Assembly (NCBI GenBank): GCA_038380795.1
Contig: CM076271.1
Coordinates: 18,615,001 to 18,679,000 of the forward strand
Origin: Pyrocephalus nanus
Taxonomy: Eukaryota; Chordata; Aves; Passeriformes; Tyrannidae
DNA length: 64,000 bases
Direction of reading: 5' to 3'
The notes under the pieces were generated by a model. The model ran no database searches, was not told where the DNA came from, and saw nothing but the letters and a program-made list of their open reading frames with translations. The position numbers were made by a program, and so were the translations under genes. The first letter of the stretch is position 1. Each line of letters opens with the position of its first letter. Positions 48,835 to 61,390 of the stretch are shown one piece after another.

Positions 48835-51800
48835 AAGAACAAGAATAGTCTGTAGTGGCACCACTGGAGATCAAGCCTCTCTTCCACAAATTCTGTAGCA
48901 GAGAAAGGGCTCAGTTTTGCCCCAGGTTGGGTCCAGTGAATCTTCAGTTATTTTCTGCTTGATGAAATATGTTCTCCAGAGCTAAGTCTGTCTGTCCTGG
49001 AGCAGAGTACAAACTTGTGTGGACCTTTCTGGTACAGCTGGGAATTAAACTTAAATCCCCATCTCCAGGCTGAGCTCTGTTATCTCCTGCTGTGCCTGTT
49101 TTTTCAAGGAAAAGAGACCATGGCCTCTTTTTTGAAGGAATTATATAGTTCTTACAAGCTGGCCATGGGATGACATGGGTCAGCCTACTCTGTGAATTGT
49201 TTTTCATCGTGAACTTTAGATCTGAACCTCAGTGTGGATGAATCCCCTTGCCTAACCTGGGTTTTTCAGACTCACTGTGACAGTCTTGCTCCTAAGTAAG
49301 TTTTGTGGAGTTGTTTGCATTTTGGATTTATTTATTTTGCTGCTTTCCTCCAAAAGAACTGTAGGAAACTAACTGGAAAACAAGAACCAAATATTTCCCT
49401 GAATTTGATCCTAAACCTTTTAGTGTTTTGCACAGCAGACGGGCAGCTCACTGTATTTTGGTGTCATATTTGTTATTATGGATTAGATCAATTGTCTGGC
49501 TACAGGAGCAAACCCTCTCCTTGTAATGCACTTAGTCAGTTGTGAAATCATGTACTCAGTGGTGGGAAAAAAGGAAAAACCTCCATAGCCCCTCCAAGCA
49601 ATCAATTTATGCCCTGAAGCATGAGATTTGATTACCATTGTTATTATCTTAGCTTGCATAGTTACAAATGTTATTAGCAGTCATAAAATTATCCAGCCTT
49701 AAAAAAATTAGATTAAGAAAAAGAATCCCAGCATTTCACTCCAGTTTCTTCACAGCCTGAATTCCTGGGATTGCTTCGAACTGCGAAAAGTGGTAGTTCC
49801 TTTAATTCATTTGAAATTTGCTGCCCTTTGATCACGTGGCTTTCTCCTGTATCCTCATTAGGAAGGGATAGATGAGCATTTTCTGGCACTTTTGTAGTTT
49901 CTCTCTGGTCAAGACCCATCTAACTTTCCTCGTTTCAAAGCGAAGTGTTGATGAGGTGTGCTCAGATCCATGTTTAATAAGTCATTAGTGGGATGTGCAT
50001 CACCCTCTCTCTCATCTGTGCTTCTCCCTTTATGGTTCCTGTGAACTCAAAGTTTCTAATGCAGCTTTGTGCTTCTCAAGCTACATCTCAGCTGGCGTAA
50101 TTTAAATATTCTAAAAATTCCGAAGTTAATGAAAATACTGTGAAATGTTGCAGCAGGGTATCATCTCAAACCCAAATTTTGAAGTGGAAAAATTGCTAGT
50201 TGGTATGAAGGCAATTATTTTAGCCATTTAATTTGTCCAGTACCAAAACAGATTCCCTGAAGCTTATCCTATTTTTTAAAAAAATCCATATCAAATTGTG
50301 GTCCTTGATATTCAAATGCATTCCCATTTTTGCATATTCCATCTATTCAGAAAACTGCAGCATCTTTATTAAAGAGAGGTGGTGGTGGGAGACGTGCTGG
50401 CAATTACCAGCAAATTAATTTTCTCTAAAGAAAATCTGGCCAATCTGTTCTTTTGTCCTGAGTATTTCATGTATCTTAAATGGCTTTTAGAGTACAATTG
50501 GGAATCTTCTGAGCCTGCCATCAGACTCTGGAACTGGGTTTAAAATGGTAGGTGTGTCTCGTGGGAGGATGTGAAGCAGGTAACAAGTTACAGTTTGATC
50601 AGCACAAACAAACCCTCTATTCCTTCTGATTTGTTCAGAAAACTCCTGAGATAAAAATTCTGAGGGTTTTTCCTCACACTTGATTTGAGACAATATTATG
50701 CATTTAGCATGTATTTTAAATATGTAATCAGTGCTAGCCTAGAGAGATTTAATTAATTTTTCCAGTGTTTCTTGCAGTGTTGCTCTCTCCTTCTCACATT
50801 AAGTAGTGAGTTTGATGAAAAGGCTCCTTGATTTTCAGCAGGAAATCCCAAAATAAAGAGCAGTTTTGTGGAGACACAGAGAGGACCTAACTGAGCTTCT
50901 CTGTCTTTATTTTTGTTCTGTGCAGCCTGAAGTGCTGTGACATTTGTCCTATTTCATCACCCGGTGAAATTTGAAGCGCAATGGATTATATTTATTTACT
51001 CTTTAATTAAGGCAAACCCTATTCTCAAATAGATGTGGTTAGGGCCATGTTTTATCATGAACATATTTTATTTTGGAAGTGTGGAGCAGCTTTTGTGAAG
51101 CTGAGGTACTTTGACTTTTCCATCAGCTGCTTTCCTAGTAGAAGGAAAACTTTCCGTGTGATTCTGTGTGAAAAATTCAAACCATTCTACGGTTTCCACA
51201 TCATGGGGTGAAACCTGAAAAGGTGAGAAGGGTCTGGGGAAATCGTGTGGACAGAGAGGATCTAAAAGTTGGGCCATCAGAGAAATTAAAATGTAAGGGG
51301 TGAGTGCATTTTGCAAACCCAACTTCCCTCTGTGGTGCCTGGGATGGATGAGGAGGTGCAGGGGTGGCAGCCTGGGAAGTTGGATTTGGCAGCAGTCCTG
51401 CCTCGAGCAGTCACTGGAGGTGAATAAATCCTTGTCTCTCTCCTTTATGTCAGAGATCAACCTGGAAACTCCTGGTGCTGCTGAGGCATCCAGGAGGGTG
51501 TTGGCCAGGAGCAGGGAAAAGTCCTTGTCCCCATTTTTCATCCTCTTGGCATCGGCAGGAGGGGCAATGCCAGCTCTCCCTGGCGTTTCCCAGCTCTGTT
51601 ATCTCAGCTCCCAGACCAGCAGCTTCCCACCCTTGGTGTCTTTGGCTGTTTCCAACGCTCCAGTGAATCTCCAGTCCCCTCTGGATTTGAGTGGATCTCT
51701 GATGGCTTGTTGGTGCTGGGTCAAATGGCTTTTCAACCCCTCTGCAGCCTGACACTCTCGAGACATTCCTCCCTGTCCATTTGCTTCCCGAGGTTCCCCT

Positions 51801-52979
51801 GCACGGGGGCACAGCCTGTTGCTGAGCTCTTGGTTGCTTTGGGAAGCAATGTGCTGTAAATATAGCCTTTTACTGTCTCTGCACAAAACACTGAGTCAAT
51901 TGAGGATTTGGCCGTGAGGGCAGGATTCAAAGGGAGAGCTCCCATTCCCTGTGTGTGCTCTGGGCTGGGTCTGCACCGCACAGAAATCCCAGTGCCCAAC
52001 TTCAGAGCCTCCTCAGCAACCACAGCATGCTTTCCATGTGCTGCTCCATGCATTTGGGGAGAAGTTTGGTATTTATATTGGATAGAATTCACTTAAACAC
52101 AGATTAAGATAAAAATTATATCTGTGAATTGCCTGACTATGCGTGACTGCAAACATACCATTGCTTTAACAGTTTTGCATTTACTTCCTGTAAAAAATAT
52201 ATTAAATTATTATGCCCTTTTCCCTTCCAGTTTTCTGATTTTTTTTTTCTTTTACTACCATCTTTATAATACCTTTCCTTAAATTTATTTATTTACTTCC
52301 TGGTCAAATAGTGAGCTCACTTGCTTAAATCTGCTAGAGATAAACATCAGTCAGCCAGTACATCAACAAATTCTGACTGCCACTGTCCAAAAAATGTTTA
52401 ACCCAAATGCTAATAATCCCCGTGAGTGTGGCTGTGATTCGGTAGGGTGGGTTTATGGTTTAATGTCCGTGAATGTTACTTTGTGATTATTGCTCACTGA
52501 ATTAGGCAAAGCCCAGAGAAAAGCAAAACACCCAAAGGTCAGTGGCGAGACAGAATCGTCTGAGAAGTCCGAGGCCTCATGAAAATGATTATGTCTGACC
52601 TCCCCCACCTCTCTGCAAGGAGTGCTTAAGACAATGACTGGCAGATTTGTGACGGACTGTCTTCACCAATCACTTAAAAATTTAGTCCATTGCACCCAGG
52701 GGTCACAGTGGTGAACCCCACACAGGCACAGTCCGAGCGCTCACAGCGACCTGAGCCGGTGTGGTGGTCATGGAGAGCACACACAGCAAACCTTAGGAGG
52801 GGGTGTCAGCAAAATTAAAAGAGGAAAAGATGGATTTGTCAGAGGTTTGGATGTATGAAACGGCGGGTGCTGGGATGGTTGGTACCTGGGAGTTTACAGG
52901 GGGAGAGCTGTGGGGCAGGGAGGGCTGCAGTTTTCTGAATTTTCACCCTTTCCTCTCGAAAGCAACGACACTTCTGCAC
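48835..52979. other. Non-coding stretch upstream of the CpG island
   Basis: No exon recognised. Two sections look unique and possibly conserved: about 49920-50160 and about 52300-52800, the latter just before the CpG island. At 51300-51830 the GC content rises and both strands stay open for 100-157 codons (51068-51541 minus, 51300-51752 plus, 51450-51812 minus). Overlapping open frames on both strands point to composition and not to a gene, and no domain is visible. Confidence 0.5.
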
Positions 52980-54130
52980 CCCAGAGAGGGCTAAGCCGGG
53001 GCTGGGGCCAGTCCCTTCCCTGGCAGCGCATCTCCCCTCCTTGACCGGATTTTGGCCACCACCATGACGAGGCGAGAGCACCAGAGGGTCCTGCGGGGGG
53101 CAGTGCCCCCCCAGCTCGGCCATTCCTTCATCCTCCTCCCGTTGTGATTCTGGTCTGGCCGGCACTCCGAGCCCCCCTCCCGCACCTGCCCGGGCCGCGG
53201 GACATCCCCTCGGGCGAGGGGCGGGCAGGGCTCCCTTTCCTCGCTGCTTCCCGCCGCGATTCCCGGTCCCTCCCTCCATCCGCAGGTGCCTCCCGGAGGA
53301 GCGGCGGGCGGAGGCTCCTCGGTGCCGGCTCCGGGATCGGGCAGGTGGGATCCGGAGCGGGATCAGGGCGGGGGTGGGAGCTGCTCGGATCCCCCGGGGG
53401 AGGCGGCAGCGCTTTGGGGAGCGCGGGGCTCGTTGCCATGGCTCCCTGTAAGCTCCGCCGGAGGAGATAGCGATGCCAGTCACGGAGGGACCCTCTTCCT
53501 CCTCGTGGGTGTGGAGCGGGGCTGGGTTTGGGGTGGTTGGTGCTTGCGCTGGGTTTTTTCTCCCCCCTTCTCCCTCCCTCCTTTTTTTTTTTTTTTTTTT
53601 CGGGGTGGAGCGATTAATTCGGAGCCGCCGGGACGGGGCTGCGGAGCTGCTGCTGCCGCGACTCTCCGCCCGCTCCGGGCTCAAGGTACCGGGGGGCACC
53701 GGGAGGGGGGTCCGAGGATGCCCAGCCGAGGGGCTGCCCTGCAGCCACCTCCCCTCGTCCTGCCCGGCCGCAGAAACCCTCTGGAATCATTATTATCATT
53801 ATTTTAAAACTGGGTTTCCTCCTGCCGGCACCGCACCTGGGCTGCGCCCAGCGGAGCAATGAGGAAGCGGAGCCGGGCTCGGCCCTGCCAAGTGCCCCGG
53901 GGGGGGTCCCGGGATGTCCCGTGGGGGTCCTGGGGTGTCGATGCTTCCCCTTTCTCCTTCCCCGCCGGGATGCTCGGGCTCCCCGCGCTCTGAGCGGGTC
54001 CTGCGGGCGGAGGAGCCGCTGCCCGGGGAAAGTTCCACCACCGGGTGGGTGCGGGACCTGGGGGGCGATGGAGGGGGCCGGGGGGGGCTCGGCTGAGAGA
54101 CGGCGGGTCACTCTCGTATCGGCTTAGTTG
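52980..54130. promoter_or_regulatory. CpG island, probable gene promoter and 5' exon
   Basis: GC content and CpG density rise abruptly, strongest at about 53140-54115, against an AT-rich background with few CpGs. GC-box words GGGCGG or GGGCGGAG occur near 53306-53313 and 53366-53373. A plus-strand transcript could use the donor AAG|GTACCG at 53685/53686 or CCT|GTAAGC at 53447/53448. Donor-like CAG|GTGCGG words also exist on the minus strand (reverse of CGCACCTG near 53182 and 53829), so direction is not settled. The 286-codon minus-strand frame (52839-53699) and the 173-codon plus-strand frame (53286-53807) are rich in Pro, Arg, Gly and Ser because of the base composition. The lysine run in the former is the translation of the T run, so I do not call either a gene. 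A CpG island this size in a vertebrate genome usually marks a transcription start. The gene is not identified. Confidence 0.75.
53582..53600. repeat. Poly-T homopolymer (19 bases) inside the CpG island
   Basis: An uninterrupted run of 19 T preceded by a pyrimidine-rich CCCTTCTCCCTCCC stretch and followed directly by CGGGG. It is unusual within such GC-rich sequence and could act as a nucleosome-poor element. Confidence 0.9.
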
Positions 54131-57100
54131 CGTTCAAGTTTGCCAGCCTGGAGTCCTGCCTCTGTGGCAAACACTTGTTTCTTCTCTCCTAGTGATTTTG
54201 GAGAGGATTTTGTGTGGTTTTCCCCCCTCAATACCTAAATAATTGCAAAAGTCCCCATTTTTTTTTTCTTTTATCCCGGGGAAGCGATGTGCTCGTGTTG
54301 CGCTGCAGGAGAGCTGTAGGAATCTTTAAACCTCGGTGTTGTGCGCTGTGTGTTATTGATTTGTGTTGCACGGTCGGAGCATTGGTGGGCTCAGCTTGGT
54401 TTGGGTTTTCAGGATGGAAGAAGGTTCCGTTTTCTGATAGTCAGACACAGTAAATGTACGTAGACTTTTCACCCATCACTTCCAGAGATGTGATATAGTC
54501 ACATTCTATGGTTAGGGATACTTTGCTTCTTATCTTGGGGCAGAAAAGGGCTAAGCCCTGGCATGTTGGATAATGCACAGGTATTCTACCATAGCAGTTA
54601 GAAAGTAAGGAAATTCATCATCAGCATCACCTGGGAGTAGTTTTGCTTGAAACATGTTTTGGAAAATTTAACCAGAGAGTTGACAGGTGGCATTTTTATT
54701 TTGTTGGCAAAGGTTCCTATGGTGTGTTCTTTGTAGCTCCCCCAAATACCATTCCATAAGTAATAAATAATAAATATTATGACTTTAGATGCAGCTCTGA
54801 GAGAAGGAGAGGCAGGAAAGAGTCTGCACTTTAAATGAGTATGTAATTTCTGGCCATTTGTGAACACATGTGCAGTGTTGCCTTGTTGGAGATGTGCATG
54901 TCATCCTTTGCCCACTGCTTCCCATGAACCCCTGCTTGGCTTTTCCTGATAGGAAGTATTGAAAAGCACAACTGCTGCTGCTGTGTTAGCACTTCTCTGT
55001 TGCTTAAAAATAATACATTTTCTTTGTGTTTCAAAAAAAAAAAAATCAAATCAAAAAACCCCCACCCACCTCTTCCAGAGGGTAGTTAAAAAATTAGGAA
55101 ATTGTTTTTAGCCAGTTTCTCTGGTCCTCACTTGGGCTGAGTATCTGCTGTTAGTGAAGTGTGGTTTGCAGAGGAACTACAAGACCAGATCATGTGACAT
55201 TAAAATGCCATGCAAAAGATAAGATACCGAGATTTGCAGAAGGTATCGGAGTTTCTTCAGAAATATTGCCCAATGTACGTGGAATTATCATGAAATATCT
55301 TTAGAAAAAAACACCTGTCAGCAATCAAGAAGCTGAAGTTTTGCCATACACAGCTTCCAAAAGGGTTTGTTTCTAAACTCTTCCAGTTTGTTATTAGTTT
55401 TTATGGAAATAGGAATGAATTCTGAATATGAGGCTGAAATAAAGAGACTGTGCTTCAGCAATATGCCCTGATCGCATTTAACTCGGTGTGAGTGAGGGTA
55501 ATTATCATGGGCATTTGGTATTTGTTACTTCAGTAATTAGACTTAATGAATGGAAATATAACAGTCCACCTCTTTATCCCAAGAAAACTAACAGATAAGC
55601 CTTCTTTTAAATGAAAGATAACATTATTCACAACATGGATACGTACCTCAAGTGGCTTGGATTGTAGCCACCTTATTTGCCAATAAAAATGTACTTTCTC
55701 ACTTCTATTTGGAAGGGGAAATGAAACAAAAAGGTATCTATTCATTACATAAGACGATGTTGTGGACAGTTGCTTCTGTGATAAGAAAGGATCTGCTCAT
55801 TTCCCAGTGGGAGAGGACAGGGACTACTTTAAACACTACTAATTAGTTCAGTTTATCTTGCACGAGTTTCAATGCTTGTAGTTAGTTAATTATAGCTTTT
55901 CCCATTAGCAGTATGTTAAGAATAATGAATTCACATATCACGCAGATCAAAAGAACATCTACAAAGTTTATCTTAGAGGAAAGAAAGTGTTATTGTGTGT
56001 CAGGAAGTCCCCGTGGCTTTCCCAAGGCACAGATTTTGTTGGAATTCCTGAACTGGCGCTTCAGAGCCTGATGAATGACTTGAATTGATCACAAACAAGT
56101 GACACTGGAGCTCTTGGTTGCTTAGCAACCCACCAAGATGCCACAATTTCTTTTGGTATATTTGTCCAGTAAAGTAGAAATTCTGTTTTGTTAAAGATTG
56201 TGGGCTCTTGGCGAGCACAAAGCCCACCTTATAACAACCCTAAATCATGTGTAATGAAAATTAATGTCCAGTACAGAGCCTGGGGAGCAGCGTGGGGATG
56301 AGAACAGAGCAGGAATCTTGTGAACCATGTTTTGGTAATAGTGTGCTCAGTGTTTCATAATAAGTTTCAATTGTTCTTTCTTGGTTAGACTTCTGTGCAG
56401 ACCCCAAAATCATTAGTGAGACAAGTAATTCCTAACAAAAACATTCATCTACCAAGTGCTTTTTGAACAGTTCCCCTCGTGCTGTCTTGAGCTGTGAGAT
56501 GCTGCAATTACACTCCATTATGGAATGCAACATGGGATGTGTTGTTTGATCATTGTTTGAATTACATCAGGATGGTCTGGCCCATCCTATGGCTGGAGAG
56601 GTCTGCTGGGTTGTCCTCAAGGAAGACATTGGTTCCTTAACAGATCTGTTTTATGTAAAGAAATAAAAGATTTAGTACTCAAAGAGCAGAAATAAAGAGC
56701 CATGCTATCATGGTTATATACCCAAAGTGCCAGCACTGATTTTTACCAGGCTGTGGCACCCTACAGACTATTCACACACACTGAATTATACTTTTGTCAG
56801 TGAACTCTTTATTGGTGGATCTGTGTGTGCTGATACCTTGGTTCTGGAGAGAACCTTGGAGAGGAATCTTGCAGTTGTCCCATCCTGCTTACTGTGTGTT
56901 TGTTTGCAGGGAGACCTCACGAACTGGATTAATTCTGGCTGAACCTAAGCCAGAATATCTCTGTCAGGAGTTTACTTTGTGCACTTCAGCTGTCTAATGG
57001 GCTTTTCATCCCTGGCCTCCTGAGTGGAGCTGAAGCAGAGCCTTTGCAATGTGTGTGGGTGGATCTGGGGTTCCCAGCACCGTTTTGCTTTACTTATCTA

Positions 57101-60100
57101 CACCCTTTTGAGCTCTGCTGCCTGCTAATACAGACATGTCCCCTTCCTTCTGAAGCTGTAAAGAAGAACACCAGGGCAGGGATGACTGCAGGCTGCCATG
57201 GCATTCATTTTATTTAGATAGCAGTTGGCATTCTGGAAGATTTCTTCTCTCTTGATGAGAAAAAGGAATCCAGGTATTTCTCTTCTTTAAAGAGCTTGAG
57301 CATTTCATGACTTTACTGCATATTGGACTAGCAGAGGGTGTTGTAGCAGGCTGCTAAGACTACACTGACCCAATTCTTAACTCATTGACAGTATTCCTTG
57401 GCTAAAATCATAGTAGTTCATAAGGTGTGTATTTGTAATTAATTGCCTTTCTAGGCTCTGAGAAACTTAGGGAAAGATAAAGGTGCATGTGAGCTTGTTT
57501 GACTTTGTGGTTTTGTTGTCATGGGTTTTTTTTTCCTGTTGTTTCTATGTAACAAAGTCAGTGCCCGAAAGTCAAGGTTGCTTTAATTGGCTTTTTTTTT
57601 TTTTTTCCAGCTACTCTCCTTGTATCTGTTTTATGCATAGACTTCTCTAAGTTCATTTGCATACCCAAATGCTGATTAGCACTTGCCATAGCAGTGATTG
57701 CCTCTGCACTGTAAAAAGATGAAGGTACATGGTAATATTTGGTGTCTTGGGTTTCTCCTCCCGGCATCTCCAGACACCCCATATGAAGCACATGGAGTGC
57801 AGGCCATGGTGCTATGTTATTTTCTGGGGCTTCAGCATTCCCTAGCAGATGTTTCCTCCTTCCTTCATTGCACCTGAATGTATAAAACTCAAACAAAACA
57901 AAACAAAAAAGGCAGGTGGAAAACAGTTTATCATTAAAACTACTGTTTATTGTTTGTTGTTTTGAGTGTGATCTCCAGGTGCAGATCCTGTTCCTAGTAA
58001 GGACAAGAATTATGTTGCTTTCTTCATTAGGGATTTTAAGTCTTCATATTTTCTTTTGACCCCCTCTAGCCCTCCCTTTTCTCCAATTATAAAGAAAATT
58101 GCTGATTTCAGGTGGTTTTCTCCTGTTGTTTGTTTTTGCTCTTTTGTTGTTTGTCAGCACCAAGATGGAATTAAATCAGAGGTGTAGTGAGGATCTGGCT
58201 GAGTTAGGGAGGGCGAAGGGGAGACTGGGAAGGACAGGGATGAGCCTGCTTGGATTCATCCATGTCTTTGCTCCTGTTCTCTGGCATGGAAGAAATAAAG
58301 TCTGGATCCAGTTCTGAGCAGCTGGAGGGGAAGGAGCCAGGGTTGTTTCTGTGAGAGTGCAGCTTTCGAGGATATTTTTAACAGATGGTTCCCATCCTGG
58401 CTGTGAGAGCTGGTGTGTCAGCCAGGCTGAGCTGCCTCGGGGACAGCCCCATGCCAGGCTCTCACAGGTCACCTCCAAAAAAAACACCCCCTGGGGCAGA
58501 AACAGAGCTTCTTGTGGTGTCTGTGTTTCATCCTCCCTGTGTTTGCACCCAGGGAGGTGGGGAAAGGTGACCCCTGTGTGCCTGCCGTGACATTTATCCT
58601 CAGTACAGCACCAAGTGGCCTTTGCACTGCTCTGTCAGTGCTCTTGGTCCTCAGCCTGGACCCCACCTTGCTACTGGTGTCACCTGCCTGCTGATGCTCC
58701 TGCCACCTCCTCCTCTTCATCATGGGACCATCAGAGGCAGCACCTTTGTGCTTTTCTTTTTTTGGGAGGTGGACATAACTACAAACAAGCCAAGTAGTGA
58801 AAGCACAAGGCTCCAATTCCAAAGAAACCCAGGCATCTCAGTGAGCCACAGTCCTCTGTCCTCTCAATATAGCTTAGTCAGATGACTCTAGTGCTTTTAA
58901 AAATCTCATTTCAAGTGTCTCCATGTTTTGGGAGGCCCTAGGGATGACTCTGCAAGGCTGGCAGTCTCTATTCAGGCCAAAATTAATTGGTTAGGCAGCA
59001 ATCCACTAAGAGGAGGGGGGAGAAAACAGCAAGCAGAATTGGGCCCATCCACCTTTCAGTCTGTGTCTCCTTTGGTGACTTTTGGAGTGTGACACAGGCA
59101 ATTCCCTGTCAGCCTCTCCCGCTGGCTGACACAGAAGAGGTGGCTTTGAATGCTGCCTGCTGTGCTTGTATGGCACTTGAAAGGAGAGAGGGCTGCCTTT
59201 AAGGACTGTATTCCCACAGCTTTAGAGAATATTTGAAAAATGCATCGCTCGGTTCCTGTCACGTGTATTTTACAGTATTAAATCCGATGGAAACCTGGAA
59301 CAATGTCTCAGTAAAAAATGGCTGGTGCCAGTGCTGAATCCCCAGTGCTTGAAATAAAATTAGTCTTGATGAAAGATTGCTCTGCTTATAGGGAAAGTAA
59401 AATTATTATTCCAGGGCAGACTCTTTTTCTGTTAGAAAATACCACAACAATGCTTTCAGCAACAGGAGTGATTAACTCAATGGCTTTTTTTTTTTATTTA
59501 TTTTATTATAAGGCATGCTCACAAAATACACCATTATTTTTGCAGTTTACTGAAATCAGAGAGTTAATGATGAAAGATTTTCTGCAGATTTGGAAGCACC
59601 TACCTTTTTTTTCCCAAGGCTGATCACATAGCCCAGTGTGATCTGTCTATCTCATCCCTAAAATCTTCCCCTCTGTGGTGCTGGGGTGGTTTGTAGTGGT
59701 TGACCCAGGTCTGTGAGGCTGTTTGCATCCATGCTTGTTTGCCTAATGTTGTTGGGTTTACTTCTTGGTAGGCAGAATACTCCAAACCACAACCTGTTTG
59801 CCGATTTCAGTGAAATTATTACCTTGAATTTGGGTTATTGCTCAAGGCTTGTACTGGATAAGGGTCCTGTGCTTTATTTTTCACAGGTTATTCTTTCATG
59901 TTACTCCACTGATGACTTTGCTCTCATAAAATTTCTCCGAGGGTACTGGTTTTAGGGGATTTCTGTTTTGACCTGCTGTAAGTCAGAGAATGCCCTGTCT
60001 GATCTTTTCTGTTCATTCAGTTGTGCAGGAACAAACTGTATTCACTGCTCACTTTGAGTTCTGCTCAAACTGTAGTTATTTTGGTCATTAAAATCCAGAT

Positions 60101-61090
60101 TCCTTTGTGACAAAGTATTCCTTTGGTTCCATTTGAGCAGAAGTAAATAACATAGGGCTGAGCTATCTGCAAGTACTAATGGAAGCTTTTATTTAATACA
60201 TTTTTAGGAAAGCCTGATAAACTGCGGTGACTTTCAGGCCGAGTACTGCACAGAAAAACCACTGGTGAAGTCATGGCGCCTCTGAAATGGATGGTCAAAC
60301 TCCCCCTGACCTCATCAGAGTCAGGTTTTTGTCCCAGGAGTGATGAAAATCTAATTTACAACCTAACCAGTTTGAGAAGTAGGCGTAATGGCTCAGGTCC
60401 TTGACTGATATAAATGACTGTGGTTCAGCTGAGGATGATTGAGTTACACTGACTTCAGCCATCTGGGCTTCTGCAGGATCGTGCCCACAGACACTCCTGC
60501 TGGCAGCTCTGTAACGGGGTCTCCTCTCAAGTGGCTTGTCCTTGTCTCCTATTTTGACTGGAAAACCAACAGCCAGGGAACAGCAATGAATATTGCAGTT
60601 TTCTGAGCCATACAAGTGACAACTGTGGTGTGTAAGCTGGAGAGTAACAGTGATTAAAGGTCTGTCCCAGCTGCACAAAGCTAAGCCATACCCGCTTCAT
60701 TAAATTTACAGGGTCCCACTGAAATCCCCGGTAATTGCTCAGGTTTTACCACCTGCATGACAAATGCACCTTTCTGTTATTGACTGCGTGAGGTTTGACT
60801 TAGGCTTGCACCTAAATCTGGGATTTTGATTATCTCTGCTGAGCCTGTGGAATTGCAGCATCCCTGCTGTCTGCGTGCAGCACTTGCTCAGCCTGGGATT
60901 TCACCACCCTGGTTTTCAGATAATACCTGTCCAGACGGTGCCTACCTGCTGGGAAATGCTTGGACTCGCCTTTTCAGCTTCACATTTATATCCCAGGGAA
61001 TTGCTGAAAATGGAGAGCTGTTTGAGTTGTGCTACAGAACAAAGCTTTGTGAAAGGTGAAGTGCAGCGTGTGTGGTGGCACCAGAAAGTA
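54131..61090. other. Non-coding stretch downstream of the CpG island
   Basis: No coding exon recognised. Splice-acceptor-like pyrimidine tracts with AG occur at 54178-54192, 56886-56909 and 57592-57610, but the following sequence has stops in all frames within about 100-150 bases. Low-complexity parts are an A run at 55033-55045, an AAAAC tract at 57889-57910 and a T-rich part near 59487-59515. Frames at 58469-58822 and 60295-60678 (both minus) show no known domain. Confidence 0.5.
57592..57606. repeat. Poly-T homopolymer (15 bases)
   Basis: An uninterrupted run of 15 T followed by CCAG, which gives it the look of a strong plus-strand splice acceptor, though the run alone is enough to produce that look. 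Confidence 0.88.
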
Positions 61091-61390
61091 ATCACAGGGT
61101 GATTTGGATTGGAAGGGACCTTAAAGGTTATCCAGTTCCACCCCCTGCCATGGGCAGGGACACCTTCCACTAGCCCAGGTTGCTCCAAGCACTGCCCAGC
61201 CTGGTTTTGGACACTTCCAGGGATGGGGCAGCCACAGCTTCTCTGGGTAACCTGTGCCAGGGCCTCCCCACCTCACAGGGAAGGATTTCTTCCATGTATC
61301 CTATCTAAATCTACTCTGAATCCATTCCCCCTTGTCCTGTCACTACATGCCCTTGTAAACAGTCTCTCTCCATCTTTCTTGTAATGCAGC
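61091..61390 (-). repeat. CR1 LINE 3' fragment
   Basis: The plus strand starts 'ATCACAGGGTGATTTGGATT' and continues 'GGAAGGGACCTTAAAGGTTA', 'CCCCTGCCATGGGCAGGGAC', 'CACTAGCCCAGGTTGCTCCA', 'GACACTTCCAGGGATGGGGC', 'TTCTCTGGGTAACCTGTGCC', 'CCATTCCCCCTTGTCCTGTC' and 'CTCTCTCCATCTTTCTTGTA'. It is one of the longest copies here, reaching into the sequence upstream of the common 3' core. It is 5'-truncated and has no coding capacity. Confidence 0.95.

Noticed and set aside
52839..53699. 286-codon minus-strand open frame, the longest in the window
   Set aside because: It lies in the CpG island, consists mostly of Pro, Arg, Gly, Ser and a lysine run translated from the T homopolymer, and has no domain. 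High GC removes stop codons, so length alone is not evidence.
53286..53807. 173-codon plus-strand frame in the CpG island
   Set aside because: It overlaps the minus-strand frame, contains a phenylalanine run from the same T tract and is Gly/Ser/Pro-rich from base composition.
189..57662. Seven exact ATGCAAAT octamers (189, 6190, 13230, 21662, 29154, 48668, 57655; some on the minus strand)
   Set aside because: About four are expected by chance in 64 kb of DNA with this AT content, so the excess is not convincing.
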